The notes: generated from the letters alone by a model not told the origin. A stretch of 64,000 nt of DNA from Bryobacterales bacterium (GCA_947446025.1 CANFEY010000003.1:62001-126000); one strand, 5' to 3'; positions 28,978-37,943 are shown, counted from the first letter of the stretch. Made by a program: numbers and translations.

Positions 28978-30567
28978 TCAGTCGCTGCGCTTCTGATTGG
29001 CCTCAGCCCGCTTCCGAGCCAAGTCCTCGAACACGCTCCCGAACGCCGGCACACTGGTCTTCAATTGGTGGAAATCCGTCCGCGGGATCAGCAGCACGTC
29101 CGTCGCCACCACCGCCCGCACCGTTGCGTTGCGGCTCACGTTCCCCAGCACCGCCATCTCTCCGAAGTAGTCTCCCGGGCCAAGATCGGCCACGTGCTCC
29201 TCACGCCGCAAAACTTCGCACTGCCCCCGCTCGATGATGTACACGTTGTCTCCCAAGTCGCCCTGATGAAACACCGCCTCACCCGCATCGAAGTGCTGCC
29301 GCACGATCCCCGCATCCTTCGCCGCCTTGATCTGCACCAGGTCCGGGGGGAACACCAGCGCCACCAGCCAATCGAGCCCGATCCGCACCTTGCGATTCAG
29401 CCCCGGCATCTTCATCAAGTAGATCCCGCGCCACAAAACCCACGCCGGAAAACCCGACACACGCACGCCCATGATCTCGGCAATCGCCGAAAAATGCCCC
29501 AGCGACGCCAGCTTCCCCAGCCCCTCAAACGCAAACCCGCGAGCCGTGCCGCCGCGCATCGCCGCCGCAATGTTGTCCGCCACCAACTCCGCCGCCCGCG
29601 TAGCATGCTGCGCCGTCGGAGGCACAGGATTCCCCGCCACCGTGCTCGCCGCCGCGCAATCCCCCACCGCCCACACTTGCCCTTCGTACCCGACCAGTTC
29701 CATCGCGCTGCTAGCCACCAGCCGACCCTTGTCCTTCTTGCAATCGAGCTTCTGCAACACCTCCGGCACCGCCGAAGGCACCGTGGACGCCAGCGTCTTA
29801 CAAGGAATCTCCACGCCGCTCTTCAGCACAGCCTTCTCCGACGTCGCCGCCGTCACCCGGTCATTCGCCACGATCTCCACGCCGCGAGCCTTGAGGATAC
29901 GCTCCGCAAACAGCGCGAGCTGCTGATCCATTTCCGGCAGAATGTGCTCCTTGGGATGCACCAGCACGCAGCGCACCTGCTCCTCCCGCAGCCGGGGATA
30001 GCTGCGCTTCACGTTCAGCACGAAGTCGTTCAGCTCCGCCATCAACTCGACGCCGCTGAACCCGCCGCCCGCCACGACAAACGTTAACAGCTTGCGCCGC
30101 AGCTCGGCGTCCGTCTCCAGGTCGGCTTCTTCCAAGACCTGAATCAGATGATTGCGCAGCGCCAGCGCATCGGCCAGCGTGCGGAACGGCTTGCCATGCT
30201 CGATCATCCCCGGCATGCCGAAGAAATTCGTCACCCCGCCCAGCGCGATCACCAGGTAATCGTAAGGCAGCTCCAACTGCCGCGGCCGGAACCCCGGACT
30301 CACCGTCACCACCTTGCGCGCCAGGTCGATCCCCTGCACCTCGCGCATCACCAACTGCGTGCGCGGGCACAGGTGTCGAATCGGCGAAACGATGTCCGTG
30401 ATCCCAATAGACCCCGAAATCACTTCCGGCAGCATCGGCTGGTACACCAGGTAGTTCTCCTGGTTCACCAATTGAATGGAGGCTTCGTCCGGCCGCAGCA
30501 ATTTCTCCAACCGCCGCGCAACATACACGCCCGCAAACCCACCGCCCAGAATCAGAATCCGCTTCAC
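28978..30567 (-). CDS. Type II NADH dehydrogenase (NDH-2) with C-terminal cyclic-nucleotide-binding domain
   Basis: 529 residues starting with GTG at 30567. The first ~400 residues are an NDH-2-type flavoprotein: FAD motif ILGGGFAGVYVARRLE, NADH motif FVVAGGGFSGVELMAELN (residue ~165), and FAD motif VWAVGDCAAA. This class transfers electrons from NADH to quinone without proton pumping. Residues ~415-515 form a CNBD (HQGDLGDNVYIIERG, FGEMAVLGNVSRNATVRA), well beyond the ~400 residues usual for NDH-2. Its start overlaps the upstream hydrolase stop (GTGA). Allosteric control by cAMP or cGMP is inferred from the domain. Confidence 0.88.
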   Translation of the reverse strand: MKRILILGGGFAGVYVARRLEKLLRPDEASIQLVNQENYLVYQPMLPEVISGSIGITDIVSPIRHLCPRTQLVMREVQGIDLARKVVTVSPGFRPRQLELPYDYLVIALGGVTNFFGMPGMIEHGKPFRTLADALALRNHLIQVLEEADLETDAELRRKLLTFVVAGGGFSGVELMAELNDFVLNVKRSYPRLREEQVRCVLVHPKEHILPEMDQQLALFAERILKARGVEIVANDRVTAATSEKAVLKSGVEIPCKTLASTVPSAVPEVLQKLDCKKDKGRLVASSAMELVGYEGQVWAVGDCAAASTVAGNPVPPTAQHATRAAELVADNIAAAMRGGTARGFAFEGLGKLASLGHFSAIAEIMGVRVSGFPAWVLWRGIYLMKMPGLNRKVRIGLDWLVALVFPPDLVQIKAAKDAGIVRQHFDAGEAVFHQGDLGDNVYIIERGQCEVLRREEHVADLGPGDYFGEMAVLGNVSRNATVRAVVATDVLLIPRTDFHQLKTSVPAFGSVFEDLARKRAEANQKRSD

Positions 30568-31367
30568 AGTTCGAACGCCCAGCCTTCCTTGGCAAGGAAC
30601 GTGTCCGCGAACTCGCGCCGAGCGTCCGCCTCAATGCGCCGCAACACATCATCGGAGTGCGAAGGGTCGTGATGGAACAGAACCAGCGATTGCACCCCGG
30701 CTTCGCGAGCCACCCGGGCCGACTCCAGCCACGTGCTGTGGCCCCAGCCGCGATGCGTCTCGTATTCCTCCGGCGTGTACTGCGAGCTGATGACAAGCGC
30801 CGTCGCCCCGCGTGCGTGCTGCAGAAACAAGCTGTCCAGCCGAGCATCCCCGTGCTCACGGTCCGGAGCGTAGATGAACCGCGCGCCGCCGCCCTCCACG
30901 CGATACGCGCAGGCCCCCTGCGGATGGTGCACCTCAAACGGCTGTACGGAAACGCCCGCCAGGTTGACCGCGCCGGTTCCTAGATCCACGAAGTCTACTT
31001 TGGACGAAAACTCATCGAAGCGGATCGGGGAATAGGGAGTCTTCATCGACCCCTCCAGCGACTCGCGCAGCGGTGCCGAGTAGGCCGAGGAGTAAATGGT
31101 CACGTGGTTGGCCGCATCAAACAGCGGCGCAAAAAACGGAATGCCCTGAATGTGATCCCAGTGAAAATGCGTGAGGAAGAGATGGACGCGCGACGCCCGT
31201 CGCGCTGCTATATCGAGCCCCGCCGCGCGGAGTCCCGTGCCTCCGTCGAACAGGATGACGTCGCCGCCGCCCTTGAGTTCCACGCAGGAGGTGTTCCCGC
31301 CGTATTCGAGCGTTGAGGGTCCGGGCACCGCCACCGACCCGCGCACGCCCCAGAATCGTAGCTCCAT
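30564..31367 (-). CDS. Metallo-beta-lactamase-fold hydrolase (PhnP/RNase Z-like)
   Basis: 267 residues beginning MELRFWGVRGSVAVPGP. The metal-binding HxHxDH motif is H67-F-H69-W-D71-H72, with further ligands in EVHHPQG, APDREHG and LFHHDPSHSD. The GVRGSxPxPG / YGGNTSC signature belongs to a broad MBL group that includes phosphodiesterases. It is translationally coupled (GTGA) to the CNBD-containing NDH-2. A cyclic-nucleotide phosphodiesterase role would make sense next to that protein, but this is only inference; the substrate cannot be read from the sequence. Confidence 0.75.
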   Translation of the reverse strand: MELRFWGVRGSVAVPGPSTLEYGGNTSCVELKGGGDVILFDGGTGLRAAGLDIAARRASRVHLFLTHFHWDHIQGIPFFAPLFDAANHVTIYSSAYSAPLRESLEGSMKTPYSPIRFDEFSSKVDFVDLGTGAVNLAGVSVQPFEVHHPQGACAYRVEGGGARFIYAPDREHGDARLDSLFLQHARGATALVISSQYTPEEYETHRGWGHSTWLESARVAREAGVQSLVLFHHDPSHSDDVLRRIEADARREFADTFLAKEGWAFEL

Positions 31368-31376
31368 CTGGAGGGA

Positions 31377-32522
31377 TTATCGCACGCGCTGCTTGAGCGC
31401 GTCCGCAACCGCCGTGGCGATGACTCTGTACCCATTCGCCCCTGGATGCATGTCCGCCGCAGTGCGTGCGTAGAGTTGATTGCTGACCCCGGCACGTAGA
31501 GCGGGCAGCGTATCGATGGCCGGGATGCCCTCTTGCTTCAGGAACCCGAACACTTTCTCCCGCGCGATGGTCTCGTTGCGCAACAATCCAGCCACCAACT
31601 CAGCCAGTGGCACCTTGGGCGACTGGGCGAAATACTCAGCGAAGACCATCTCCTTGGTCGGGATCACCGTCACCATCAGTTCGCATCCAGCGGCGCGGCA
31701 CTTCTCGTTCATTTCCTTCAGCAGCAGGAACGTGATCCGCATGCCCTCCTGCACGCTGGGATCTTCCTGATTCAGGCGCTTGGCAATGCCCGTCGGCAGG
31801 AACGCCTCCGTAATGTTCTTCTCCGGGATGTTCAGCACGGTGGCCTCGTCATAGATTTCGGCGGCATTGGCAATCTGGACCTGGCCCTGCACCATCGCGG
31901 CCAGAGGGCCATGAAACACAAGCTTGTAGATCACGCTATGCCGGGACAACCACACGCGCAGCCCTTTGGCGAATCCCGATTCGTCCTCAGGCTGCCAAAT
32001 GTCGTACTTCACTTCCCCGGGGGCCAGGGCGCGCAGCTTGGCCCAGTGCTCCAGCCCGTAGGTGATGAGAAAAGCGTTCTCGAAGTCGTCACCCATATAG
32101 AGCCCGACGACTACCGTCTTGGGATGTAACTTCAGCGCCTTGGCTTCAAATAAGTGGGCATACTGGTTCGGCCCATAGCCGCCGAACCCCATGTTGTAGA
32201 TGTTTAGTCCCGTCAACTCCCCGGCCACGATGGGCCAGGAATCCTTCATCCGTGCCGTATTTCCGTAGGTGTGCGAATCTCCTAAAGCGACCACATCGGC
32301 GCGCTCCGGCACCGAGGGATTCCGGAATCCCAAATCATCGAAGCCGCCGCGCGTGGCCGGCGACGGCACTCCGCCCAGAATCGGATCGCCGATTACTTCC
32401 AGCGAGAGGTAGTCGGCCGGATTCAACGCGATCCGCGCGGCCCACTCAGCCAGCAGAACACTGATGCAGGCGGACACACCCAGCAGAACGAGGTTCATCC
32501 AAAATTGCTTGCTGATTTTCAT
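31377..32522 (-). CDS. Membrane-anchored SGNH/GDSL-type hydrolase
   Basis: A 381-residue protein with an N-terminal membrane segment (NLVLLGVSACISVLLAEWA). SGNH blocks are visible: GDSHTYG (nucleophile Ser), GFGGYGPNQY (Gly), GLYMGDDFENAF, and a C-terminal DMHPGANGY with the Asp-His pair. It is the last gene of the SxtJ-DUF5989-carbamoyltransferase group, in which SGNH proteins are commonly found. It probably acts on an ester (acyl or carbamoyl) in the periplasm. It ends 9 nt before the MBL gene start. Confidence 0.75.
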   Translation of the reverse strand: MKISKQFWMNLVLLGVSACISVLLAEWAARIALNPADYLSLEVIGDPILGGVPSPATRGGFDDLGFRNPSVPERADVVALGDSHTYGNTARMKDSWPIVAGELTGLNIYNMGFGGYGPNQYAHLFEAKALKLHPKTVVVGLYMGDDFENAFLITYGLEHWAKLRALAPGEVKYDIWQPEDESGFAKGLRVWLSRHSVIYKLVFHGPLAAMVQGQVQIANAAEIYDEATVLNIPEKNITEAFLPTGIAKRLNQEDPSVQEGMRITFLLLKEMNEKCRAAGCELMVTVIPTKEMVFAEYFAQSPKVPLAELVAGLLRNETIAREKVFGFLKQEGIPAIDTLPALRAGVSNQLYARTAADMHPGANGYRVIATAVADALKQRVR

Positions 32523-32525
32523 GCG

Positions 32526-34386
32526 TTAGTCCAGCTTGAATTCCTTGCGCCAGTCCGCATCATCGGCGGGCACCGGCTGTTCGCGCCGGTCCATCAGGAA
32601 ATTGCCGACCACAAGGTAGTCCATCTCCGACCGCATGAAACAGCGGTAGGCATCTTCCGGTGTACACACAATCGGCTCGCCACGCACGTTGAAGCTGGTG
32701 TTCACGATCACGCCGTACCCGGTCTTCTCTTTGAATGCGTTGATCAGCTCCCAGTAACGCGGGTTGGTGTGTTTGCTGACCGTTTGAATCCGCGCCGATT
32801 AGTCCACGTGCGTAATCGCGGGCAGATCGGAGCGCAGGTGATACAAGCGCTGCATCAGCGGCAATTCGTGATAGCCGGGAGGCAGCGGATTTTTGCGGCT
32901 CTCCTGAATCGGGGTCACGATCAGCATGTACGGCGAAGGGCACGGCAGATCGAAGTAGTCGGTGGCATGCTCTTCCATCACCGATGGCGCGAACGGACGG
33001 AACCCCTCGCGGTACTTGATCTTCAGGTTCATCTTCTTCTGCATCTCGGCGTTGCGCGCATCGCCCAAGATACTGCGGCAGCCGAGCGAACGCGGGCCGA
33101 ATTCCATGCGGCCCTGCACCCAACCCACCAGCTTGCCGTCGGCCAGAATGTCCGCGACATCGCGAGTCAGGTCATCGAACTGGTCGTAGTAGCGGTACTT
33201 GGCACCCTTGGCATCGAGCGCGCGCCGGGCTTCTTTGTCGGTAAACTCGGGTCCCAGATACGAGCCGCTCATGGCGTCGCTGCACTTTACCGGGGTCCGC
33301 GGCTGCTTGTCGTGAATGTGCCAGGTTGCGTAGGCAGCTCCGACCGCGCCACCGGCATCGCCCGCGGCCGGCTGAATCCACATGTTGTCGAAGATCTTTG
33401 AATGCAGCAGCTTGCCGTTCGCCACGCAGTTCAGCGCCACGCCCCCCCGCCAGCACGATGTTGCGCGATCCCGTCAAATCGCGGGCCGTGCGAGCCAAAC
33501 GCAGCACGACCTCCTCGGTCATCTGCTGGATGGCCAGCGCCATATCCATGTATTCCTGCGAAATGTCGGATTCCTGCGGACGCCGCGGCAGCCCGAACAG
33601 TTCGGTCCACTTGGCGTCATTGGTCATGCGCAGCCCGGTGGCGAACTGGAAGTAATCCATGTTCAACAGCATCGAGCCATCGGCGCGCAAGTCGATCAGC
33701 GTAACAAGCGTCTTGCGCTTGAACTCCGCCGTGCGCTTGGAATGCGGGTCTCCGTAAGGGGCCAGACCCATCAGCTTGTATTCGCCGCTATTCACCATGA
33801 AGCCGGTGTAGTAGGTAAACGCTGAATAGAGAAGACCCAGGGAATGCGGGAACTGGAGTTCCTTTAGGATCTCGATTTCCGAACCGCTGCCCTTGCCAAT
33901 CGTGGTTGTAGCCCATTCGCCCACGCCATCCACTGTAAGGATGGCCGCGTCTTCAAACGGCGACGGATAAAACGCGCTGGCCGCATGTGAAAGATGATGC
34001 TCGGGATAGTAGACCGGCGGGTTGCCCTCGCCCAGTTCACGCAGGCTCTCGTCGAGCAAGCGGCGGGTGAACAGCTTTTCCTTGATCCACACCGGCATCG
34101 ACATGAGGAAGCTCGCCACGCCTTCGGGTGCCAATGCGTGGTAGGTTTCCAGCAGCCGCTCAAACTTCAGAAAAGGCTTGTCATAGAACGCCACGCTGGA
34201 CAGCTCACTGTACTTTATGCCTGCCTCTTCCAGCACATAGCGGCATGCGTTGATCGGAAACGACGGATCATGCTTCTTGCGTGTGAAGCGTTCCTCTTGA
34301 GCAGCCGCCACCAGCTGCCCATCCACAAGGAGAGCCGCCGCGCTGTCTTGATAGTACGCCGAAATACCTAAGATCGCTTTTCTCAC
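32526..34386 (-). pseudogene. NodU/CmcH-family carbamoyltransferase, frameshift plus in-frame stop
   Basis: A complete ~620-residue O-carbamoyltransferase is recognisable from AILGISAYYQDSAAALLVDG at 34386 to the C-terminal VIVNTSFNVRGEPIV, but the frame is broken twice. At 33442-33448 a run of seven C (G on the coding strand) adds one base: LAGG should continue VALNCVANGKLLHSK, but instead goes out of frame. At 32799-32801 an in-frame TAA interrupts ITHVD-stop-SARIQTV. The family transfers carbamoyl from carbamoyl phosphate to hydroxyl groups and has an N-terminal Kae1-like Fe/ATP domain. Flanking partner genes are intact. Confidence 0.85.
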
Positions 34387-34393
34387 AGGTCCT

Positions 34394-34540
34394 CTAGAAC
34401 AGGGTGTAGATGAACGGCGCGATGGCCGAACCGCTGGTCAGCACAATCAACGCGCCGAAGCCCAACAAGATCACGATAATGGGTGCCAGCCAGAATTTCT
34501 TCCGCTCTTGGAGAAAGCCCCACAAATCCTTTAGAAACAC
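34394..34540 (-). CDS. DUF5989-like 48-residue membrane protein
   Basis: A GTG-started 48-residue protein beginning VFLKDLWGFLQERKKFWL, followed by one hydrophobic helix (PIIVILLGFGALIVL) and ending SAIAPFIYTLF. This matches the small DUF5989 membrane proteins that sit between SxtJ and carbamoyltransferase genes. AGAG lies just upstream of the start. It is 7 nt from the carbamoyltransferase gene and 19 nt from the SxtJ gene. Confidence 0.75.
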   Translation of the reverse strand: MFLKDLWGFLQERKKFWLAPIIVILLGFGALIVLTSGSAIAPFIYTLF

Positions 34541-34559
34541 ATTCTCTAACCTTCCTGAT

Positions 34560-34976
34560 TTAATACGGCTTTTCGAGGTCCAGAGCGGTGTATTTGTGAT
34601 TGCGCTCCACCATTACGGAGCCTTCGCCCTTTTTGAACACGGCCAATTTCAAGGCGTCACGACCGGCTAGTCGGCGGAATATGCCGATCGGGGTCACCAC
34701 GCCATAGAAAACGATGGCAAGAAGAATCTTAGGGACAATTGCACCCAGCAGCCGCGAAATGCCCAGCCACACGATGGCCACGGGCCAGAAAATCGCAGGC
34801 CAGGTCATGTTTACCACCTGAACGGCGATGGCGGCCCACCCCAATGTACGGAGGCCTGTCGACTGCCAAAACAGCAACAGCAACAGCAGCAGCACCATGG
34901 CCATGCCGGTGTCCCGGCTCTGGTCCTTGGTGATCGATTTTCGACTAAATCCTGGAGTCGTAGTGTTCTGGCTCAT
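34560..34976 (-). CDS. SxtJ-family membrane protein
   Basis: A 138-residue protein with three hydrophobic segments (GMAMVLLLLLLLFWQS, ILLAIVFYGVVTPIGIF and a central one) and the conserved end GRDALKLAVF...YTALDLEKPY. SxtJ proteins accompany NodU-type carbamoyltransferases, DUF5989 and SGNH hydrolases in many bacteria, and the same order is found here. The molecular function is unknown. Confidence 0.75.
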   Translation of the reverse strand: MSQNTTTPGFSRKSITKDQSRDTGMAMVLLLLLLLFWQSTGLRTLGWAAIAVQVVNMTWPAIFWPVAIVWLGISRLLGAIVPKILLAIVFYGVVTPIGIFRRLAGRDALKLAVFKKGEGSVMVERNHKYTALDLEKPY

Positions 34977-35059
34977 GAGTACTTACAGTATCCATCGGAT
35001 GAGGATGGACCACGCGTTAGGGCACCCGAGCCAGTGAGTGAGCCCCGCAAATGGGGGGA

Positions 35060-36001
35060 TTAGTTCCCCTGCTTGCCTTTGCCCTTGCCGCCCCCGGGAC
35101 CTGGCGCGGGACCGGCCGCTGGGGCAGCCGACGGAGCTGCCTTGGCGCGACCGCCTTCCCCTTCTGTATAGTGATCCAAGTCTATGTTTCCTTCGTGACA
35201 GGCAAATTCCATCAACTCATAGTTAGGGTCATCATGACGGCCCAGGTTCCCGGCGATCTTGAAGGGGCGCGTGTAAATCGACGGGTCCGTGATCACCGCT
35301 TCGTAGTCGATGCGGTTCAGGTCTTTCATGGTGAGGCGCTCCACCACGTGAATTTGGTCGGTGGTGAAGTTGGCTTCCATGTCGAGCCACACCACGCCAT
35401 TCTGATTCGTGGTCTCCACCACCAAGGTGTCGCCTTCCCAGTGGCCCACGCCGTCTCCCATGAATAGCTTGATGTCGCCAGGAATGTGCTTGCGATTATC
35501 GGTGGGGATGACGCGGTAGCTATGCGCGTACTCCGGCATGAACGCCACGTACTGCGGCGTCTGCTGGATCTGGTAGCCGAACTGCTGGTAGGCCGTGTGC
35601 GGCACGCCGGATTGGAAGCAGTGCGCCTCGGTCTCGTCGAACATGTGGTTCTTCTTGAGGTCGTTTTTCTTGGCCAGAGCGGCGGGCGTGTACGGCAGCA
35701 TCCCGTCCGGCGGATCGACGATGGAGCCCTGCTTGCCTTGAATCTCAAAGATCGAACGATTGAGGCGCGGCGTCCAGAAACCCGTCATGTCGGGCTTGCC
35801 GCCTTGCTTCAAGCGCTTGAAGGGACCGCCAGCCACTTCCGGAGCCTGGTAATACGGACCGTCCTTGCCGTTCGGTCCACCTGGGGCCTTGGGCGCGCCG
35901 CCCTTCGCCGGAGGAGCTTGACCCGAACCCGGTACCGGCGCAAAGAAGAGGACCGCAGCGGCGGCCAAGGCGACGAACGTGCTGAGGAAAGTTTTCTTCA
36001 T
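35060..36001 (-). CDS. Exported protein of a repeated acidobacterial family (paralog A)
   Basis: 313 residues with signal peptide STFVALAAAAVLFFAPVPGSGQA. The core carries the family pattern LFMGDGVGHWEGDTLVVET, WLDMEANFTTDQIHVVERLT and ITDPSIYTRPF. The C-terminus is a low-complexity tail rich in Ala, Pro and Gly-Lys repeats. It starts 2 nt after the stop of paralog B, so both are in one operon with the MetE-like gene. The function is unknown; conserved Trp, Glu and Asp in WEGDTLVV suggest a shared binding or catalytic site. Confidence 0.7.
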   Translation of the reverse strand: MKKTFLSTFVALAAAAVLFFAPVPGSGQAPPAKGGAPKAPGGPNGKDGPYYQAPEVAGGPFKRLKQGGKPDMTGFWTPRLNRSIFEIQGKQGSIVDPPDGMLPYTPAALAKKNDLKKNHMFDETEAHCFQSGVPHTAYQQFGYQIQQTPQYVAFMPEYAHSYRVIPTDNRKHIPGDIKLFMGDGVGHWEGDTLVVETTNQNGVVWLDMEANFTTDQIHVVERLTMKDLNRIDYEAVITDPSIYTRPFKIAGNLGRHDDPNYELMEFACHEGNIDLDHYTEGEGGRAKAAPSAAPAAGPAPGPGGGKGKGKQGN

Positions 36002-36003
36002 GG

Positions 36004-36795
36004 CTAGCGTGCTCCTTCAAATTCCATGTAGGCGTTGCAGTCGTATTCCAGGACGCGGACGTTGGGCTCGGTGCGCCGCAAAAGCTGCACCCGCATGGTC
36101 CAGGGCCGCGAGTAAATCTTAGGATCGGTAAACGTCGCTTCGTAGGTCAGCGTGTCAGGGCCGGTGCGGGTGAAGCGCTCCACAATGTGCGTGTCGTCGC
36201 TCTGGTGATTGCCCGATGCGTCGAGCCAGGTGCTGGCGCTGTTCTGCTGCACGTCCACCACCAGCGTGTCGCCTTCCCACTTGGCGCGCGAATCGCCCAT
36301 CCAGAGGTTGAGGCCTTCCAGATGCTGCCCGGTGAGAAAAATGTTGCGCGTGCTGTGCCCGTATTCAGAGAGCAGCACGATGGTCTGGGGCGTCTGCATG
36401 ATCTGCAGCGGAAACGGCAGAGACATCACCCGCGCGGCACCCGGCATGTAGCACTTGTTCATCGGGTCGAGCTTGGCGCGATTCTTGAAATTCTCCTGCT
36501 GCTTGGCGCGCGCGGCAGGCAGGTACGGGATCTTGCCGTCCGCTGGATCGACAATAACGCCCACGCCGGCGTGGATGCCGAGCGCCGGCGAATGCGGTTC
36601 GATGCCCGAAGCGATGCTGGTATCGAGCACCTGCCAGATACCCTGCAGATCGGCTTTTCCATCGTGCGCCCGCGGAGCCTTGTAGGTGTTCGCCTTGGCT
36701 TTGGCCGCCTTGGCTTGTCCGGAACTGGGCTGCGGAGCCAGCAGGATCGCAGCAGCCAGGGCCGCCGCCGGTAGTGACGCTAGGAGCTTTCGCAT
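36004..36795 (-). CDS. Exported protein of the same family (paralog B)
   Basis: 263 residues from ATG 36795, with signal peptide LLASLPAAALAAAILLAPQP. The family core is MGDSRAKWEGDTLVVDVQ, STWLDASGNHQSDDTHIVERFT and FTDPKIYSRPWTMRVQLL. The ATG overlaps the TAA of the MetE-like gene (TAATG), and a GGGGGAAG ribosome site lies just upstream. Related copies are at 35060-36001 and 62032-62823. The function is unknown. Confidence 0.7.
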   Translation of the reverse strand: MRKLLASLPAAALAAAILLAPQPSSGQAKAAKAKANTYKAPRAHDGKADLQGIWQVLDTSIASGIEPHSPALGIHAGVGVIVDPADGKIPYLPAARAKQQENFKNRAKLDPMNKCYMPGAARVMSLPFPLQIMQTPQTIVLLSEYGHSTRNIFLTGQHLEGLNLWMGDSRAKWEGDTLVVDVQQNSASTWLDASGNHQSDDTHIVERFTRTGPDTLTYEATFTDPKIYSRPWTMRVQLLRRTEPNVRVLEYDCNAYMEFEGAR

Positions 36796-37943
36796 TACTT
36801 CCCCCACAATTTCGCCGAGGCCAACCGCGCGCCTTCGGCCATAGTCTTTAGTTTCATCCAACCCACGGACGGATGCACGGGTCCGAATCCGGCGAACGTG
36901 CCGAAACCGCAATCGCTGCCGGCGATCACCCGCTCCCGCCCCACCACTTCAGCATAGCGGCAGATGCGCTGGCTGACCAGTTCAGGATGCTCAACAAAGT
37001 TGCAGGTGGTTTCGACCACGCCGGGAACCAGCACCTTATCCTGCGGCAGCTTCATGGACTTCCAATATTCCCACTCATGCGCGTGGCGCGGATTCGCGCC
37101 TTCCAGCAGCAGAGCCATGGGCTTCGCCTTCAGCACAATCGGCATGATCTTGTGGATCGCGATGTCATGCGTGTGCGGCCCTTCGTAGTTGCCCCAGCAC
37201 ACGTGCATACGCACGCGGTCGGCGGGAACGTTCGCCAGCGCGGAATTGATCGCTTCAACCTGGATCTCCGCATTGCGCAGGAACTGCTCTTCCGTAAGAT
37301 CCTTGAAGCGCGAGTGCCGCCCCATCGCCAGATCCGGGCAATCCAGCTGCAACAGCAGTCCGCCCTTGACGATCTCTTCGTACTCGGCCTGCATGCCGTT
37401 GGCGACGGCTTCCATGTACTTTTCGTGCGTCGGGTAATATACGTTGGGCTGGAAGACGGCGACAGTTCCGGGAGACACCGAGTTCATGAAGCCCTCGGTG
37501 ACGCCGCCGCGCTCCATTGCGAGCTTCATGCGCTTGACGTCGAGGCGCACCGGCTCCAGGTCCTTCACTTTGATTTCGCCGACACATGTCGGACGCTTGT
37601 AGGTAGCCGAGTGGCCTTCCTTGACCAGCTTGTCGCGATAGTCCGGAAAATCGTCCAGGTCCTGGGGAGTCGGCCGCGCCGAATCGCCTTCGAAGCCAGT
37701 CAGCCGGTGGCGAATGTAAGTGGCGTACGAGATCTTGCTCTGCTCCCCGTCACTGGGGATATCCACGCCGCACTCTTTCTGGAGCCGGATCACGTCGTCC
37801 ACGGAGCGCTGGACAACCTTCTCAAAATTCACGGGATCCACGGCCTCTTCGCGGTCCTGCGCAAAGATAAGATCCACAACATCCTGCGGCCTGGGCAAGC
37901 TGCCCACGTGGGTCGTAAGAATGCGTTCCGTGCTCAACTTCAT
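36795..37943 (-). CDS. MetE-C-like (cobalamin-independent methionine synthase family) zinc methyltransferase homolog
   Basis: 382 residues, the length of stand-alone MetE C-domain-like proteins rather than full MetE (~750). The N-terminus TTHVGSLPRPQDVVDL is typical. Zinc-ligand regions are visible at MHVCWGNYEGPH and the C-terminal GSDCGFGTF, with an acidic LLLEGANPRHAHEW motif between them. Such single-domain proteins act on varied thiol or methyl substrates. Being first in an operon with two exported proteins argues against ordinary methionine synthesis, but the substrate is unknown. Confidence 0.8.
   Translation of the reverse strand: MKLSTERILTTHVGSLPRPQDVVDLIFAQDREEAVDPVNFEKVVQRSVDDVIRLQKECGVDIPSDGEQSKISYATYIRHRLTGFEGDSARPTPQDLDDFPDYRDKLVKEGHSATYKRPTCVGEIKVKDLEPVRLDVKRMKLAMERGGVTEGFMNSVSPGTVAVFQPNVYYPTHEKYMEAVANGMQAEYEEIVKGGLLLQLDCPDLAMGRHSRFKDLTEEQFLRNAEIQVEAINSALANVPADRVRMHVCWGNYEGPHTHDIAIHKIMPIVLKAKPMALLLEGANPRHAHEWEYWKSMKLPQDKVLVPGVVETTCNFVEHPELVSQRICRYAEVVGRERVIAGSDCGFGTFAGFGPVHPSVGWMKLKTMAEGARLASAKLWGK

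Noticed and set aside
32505-33401. A 298-codon forward open frame opposite the carbamoyltransferase
   Set aside because: The reverse strand carries the conserved carbamoyltransferase sequence, even though broken; the forward frame is a shadow.
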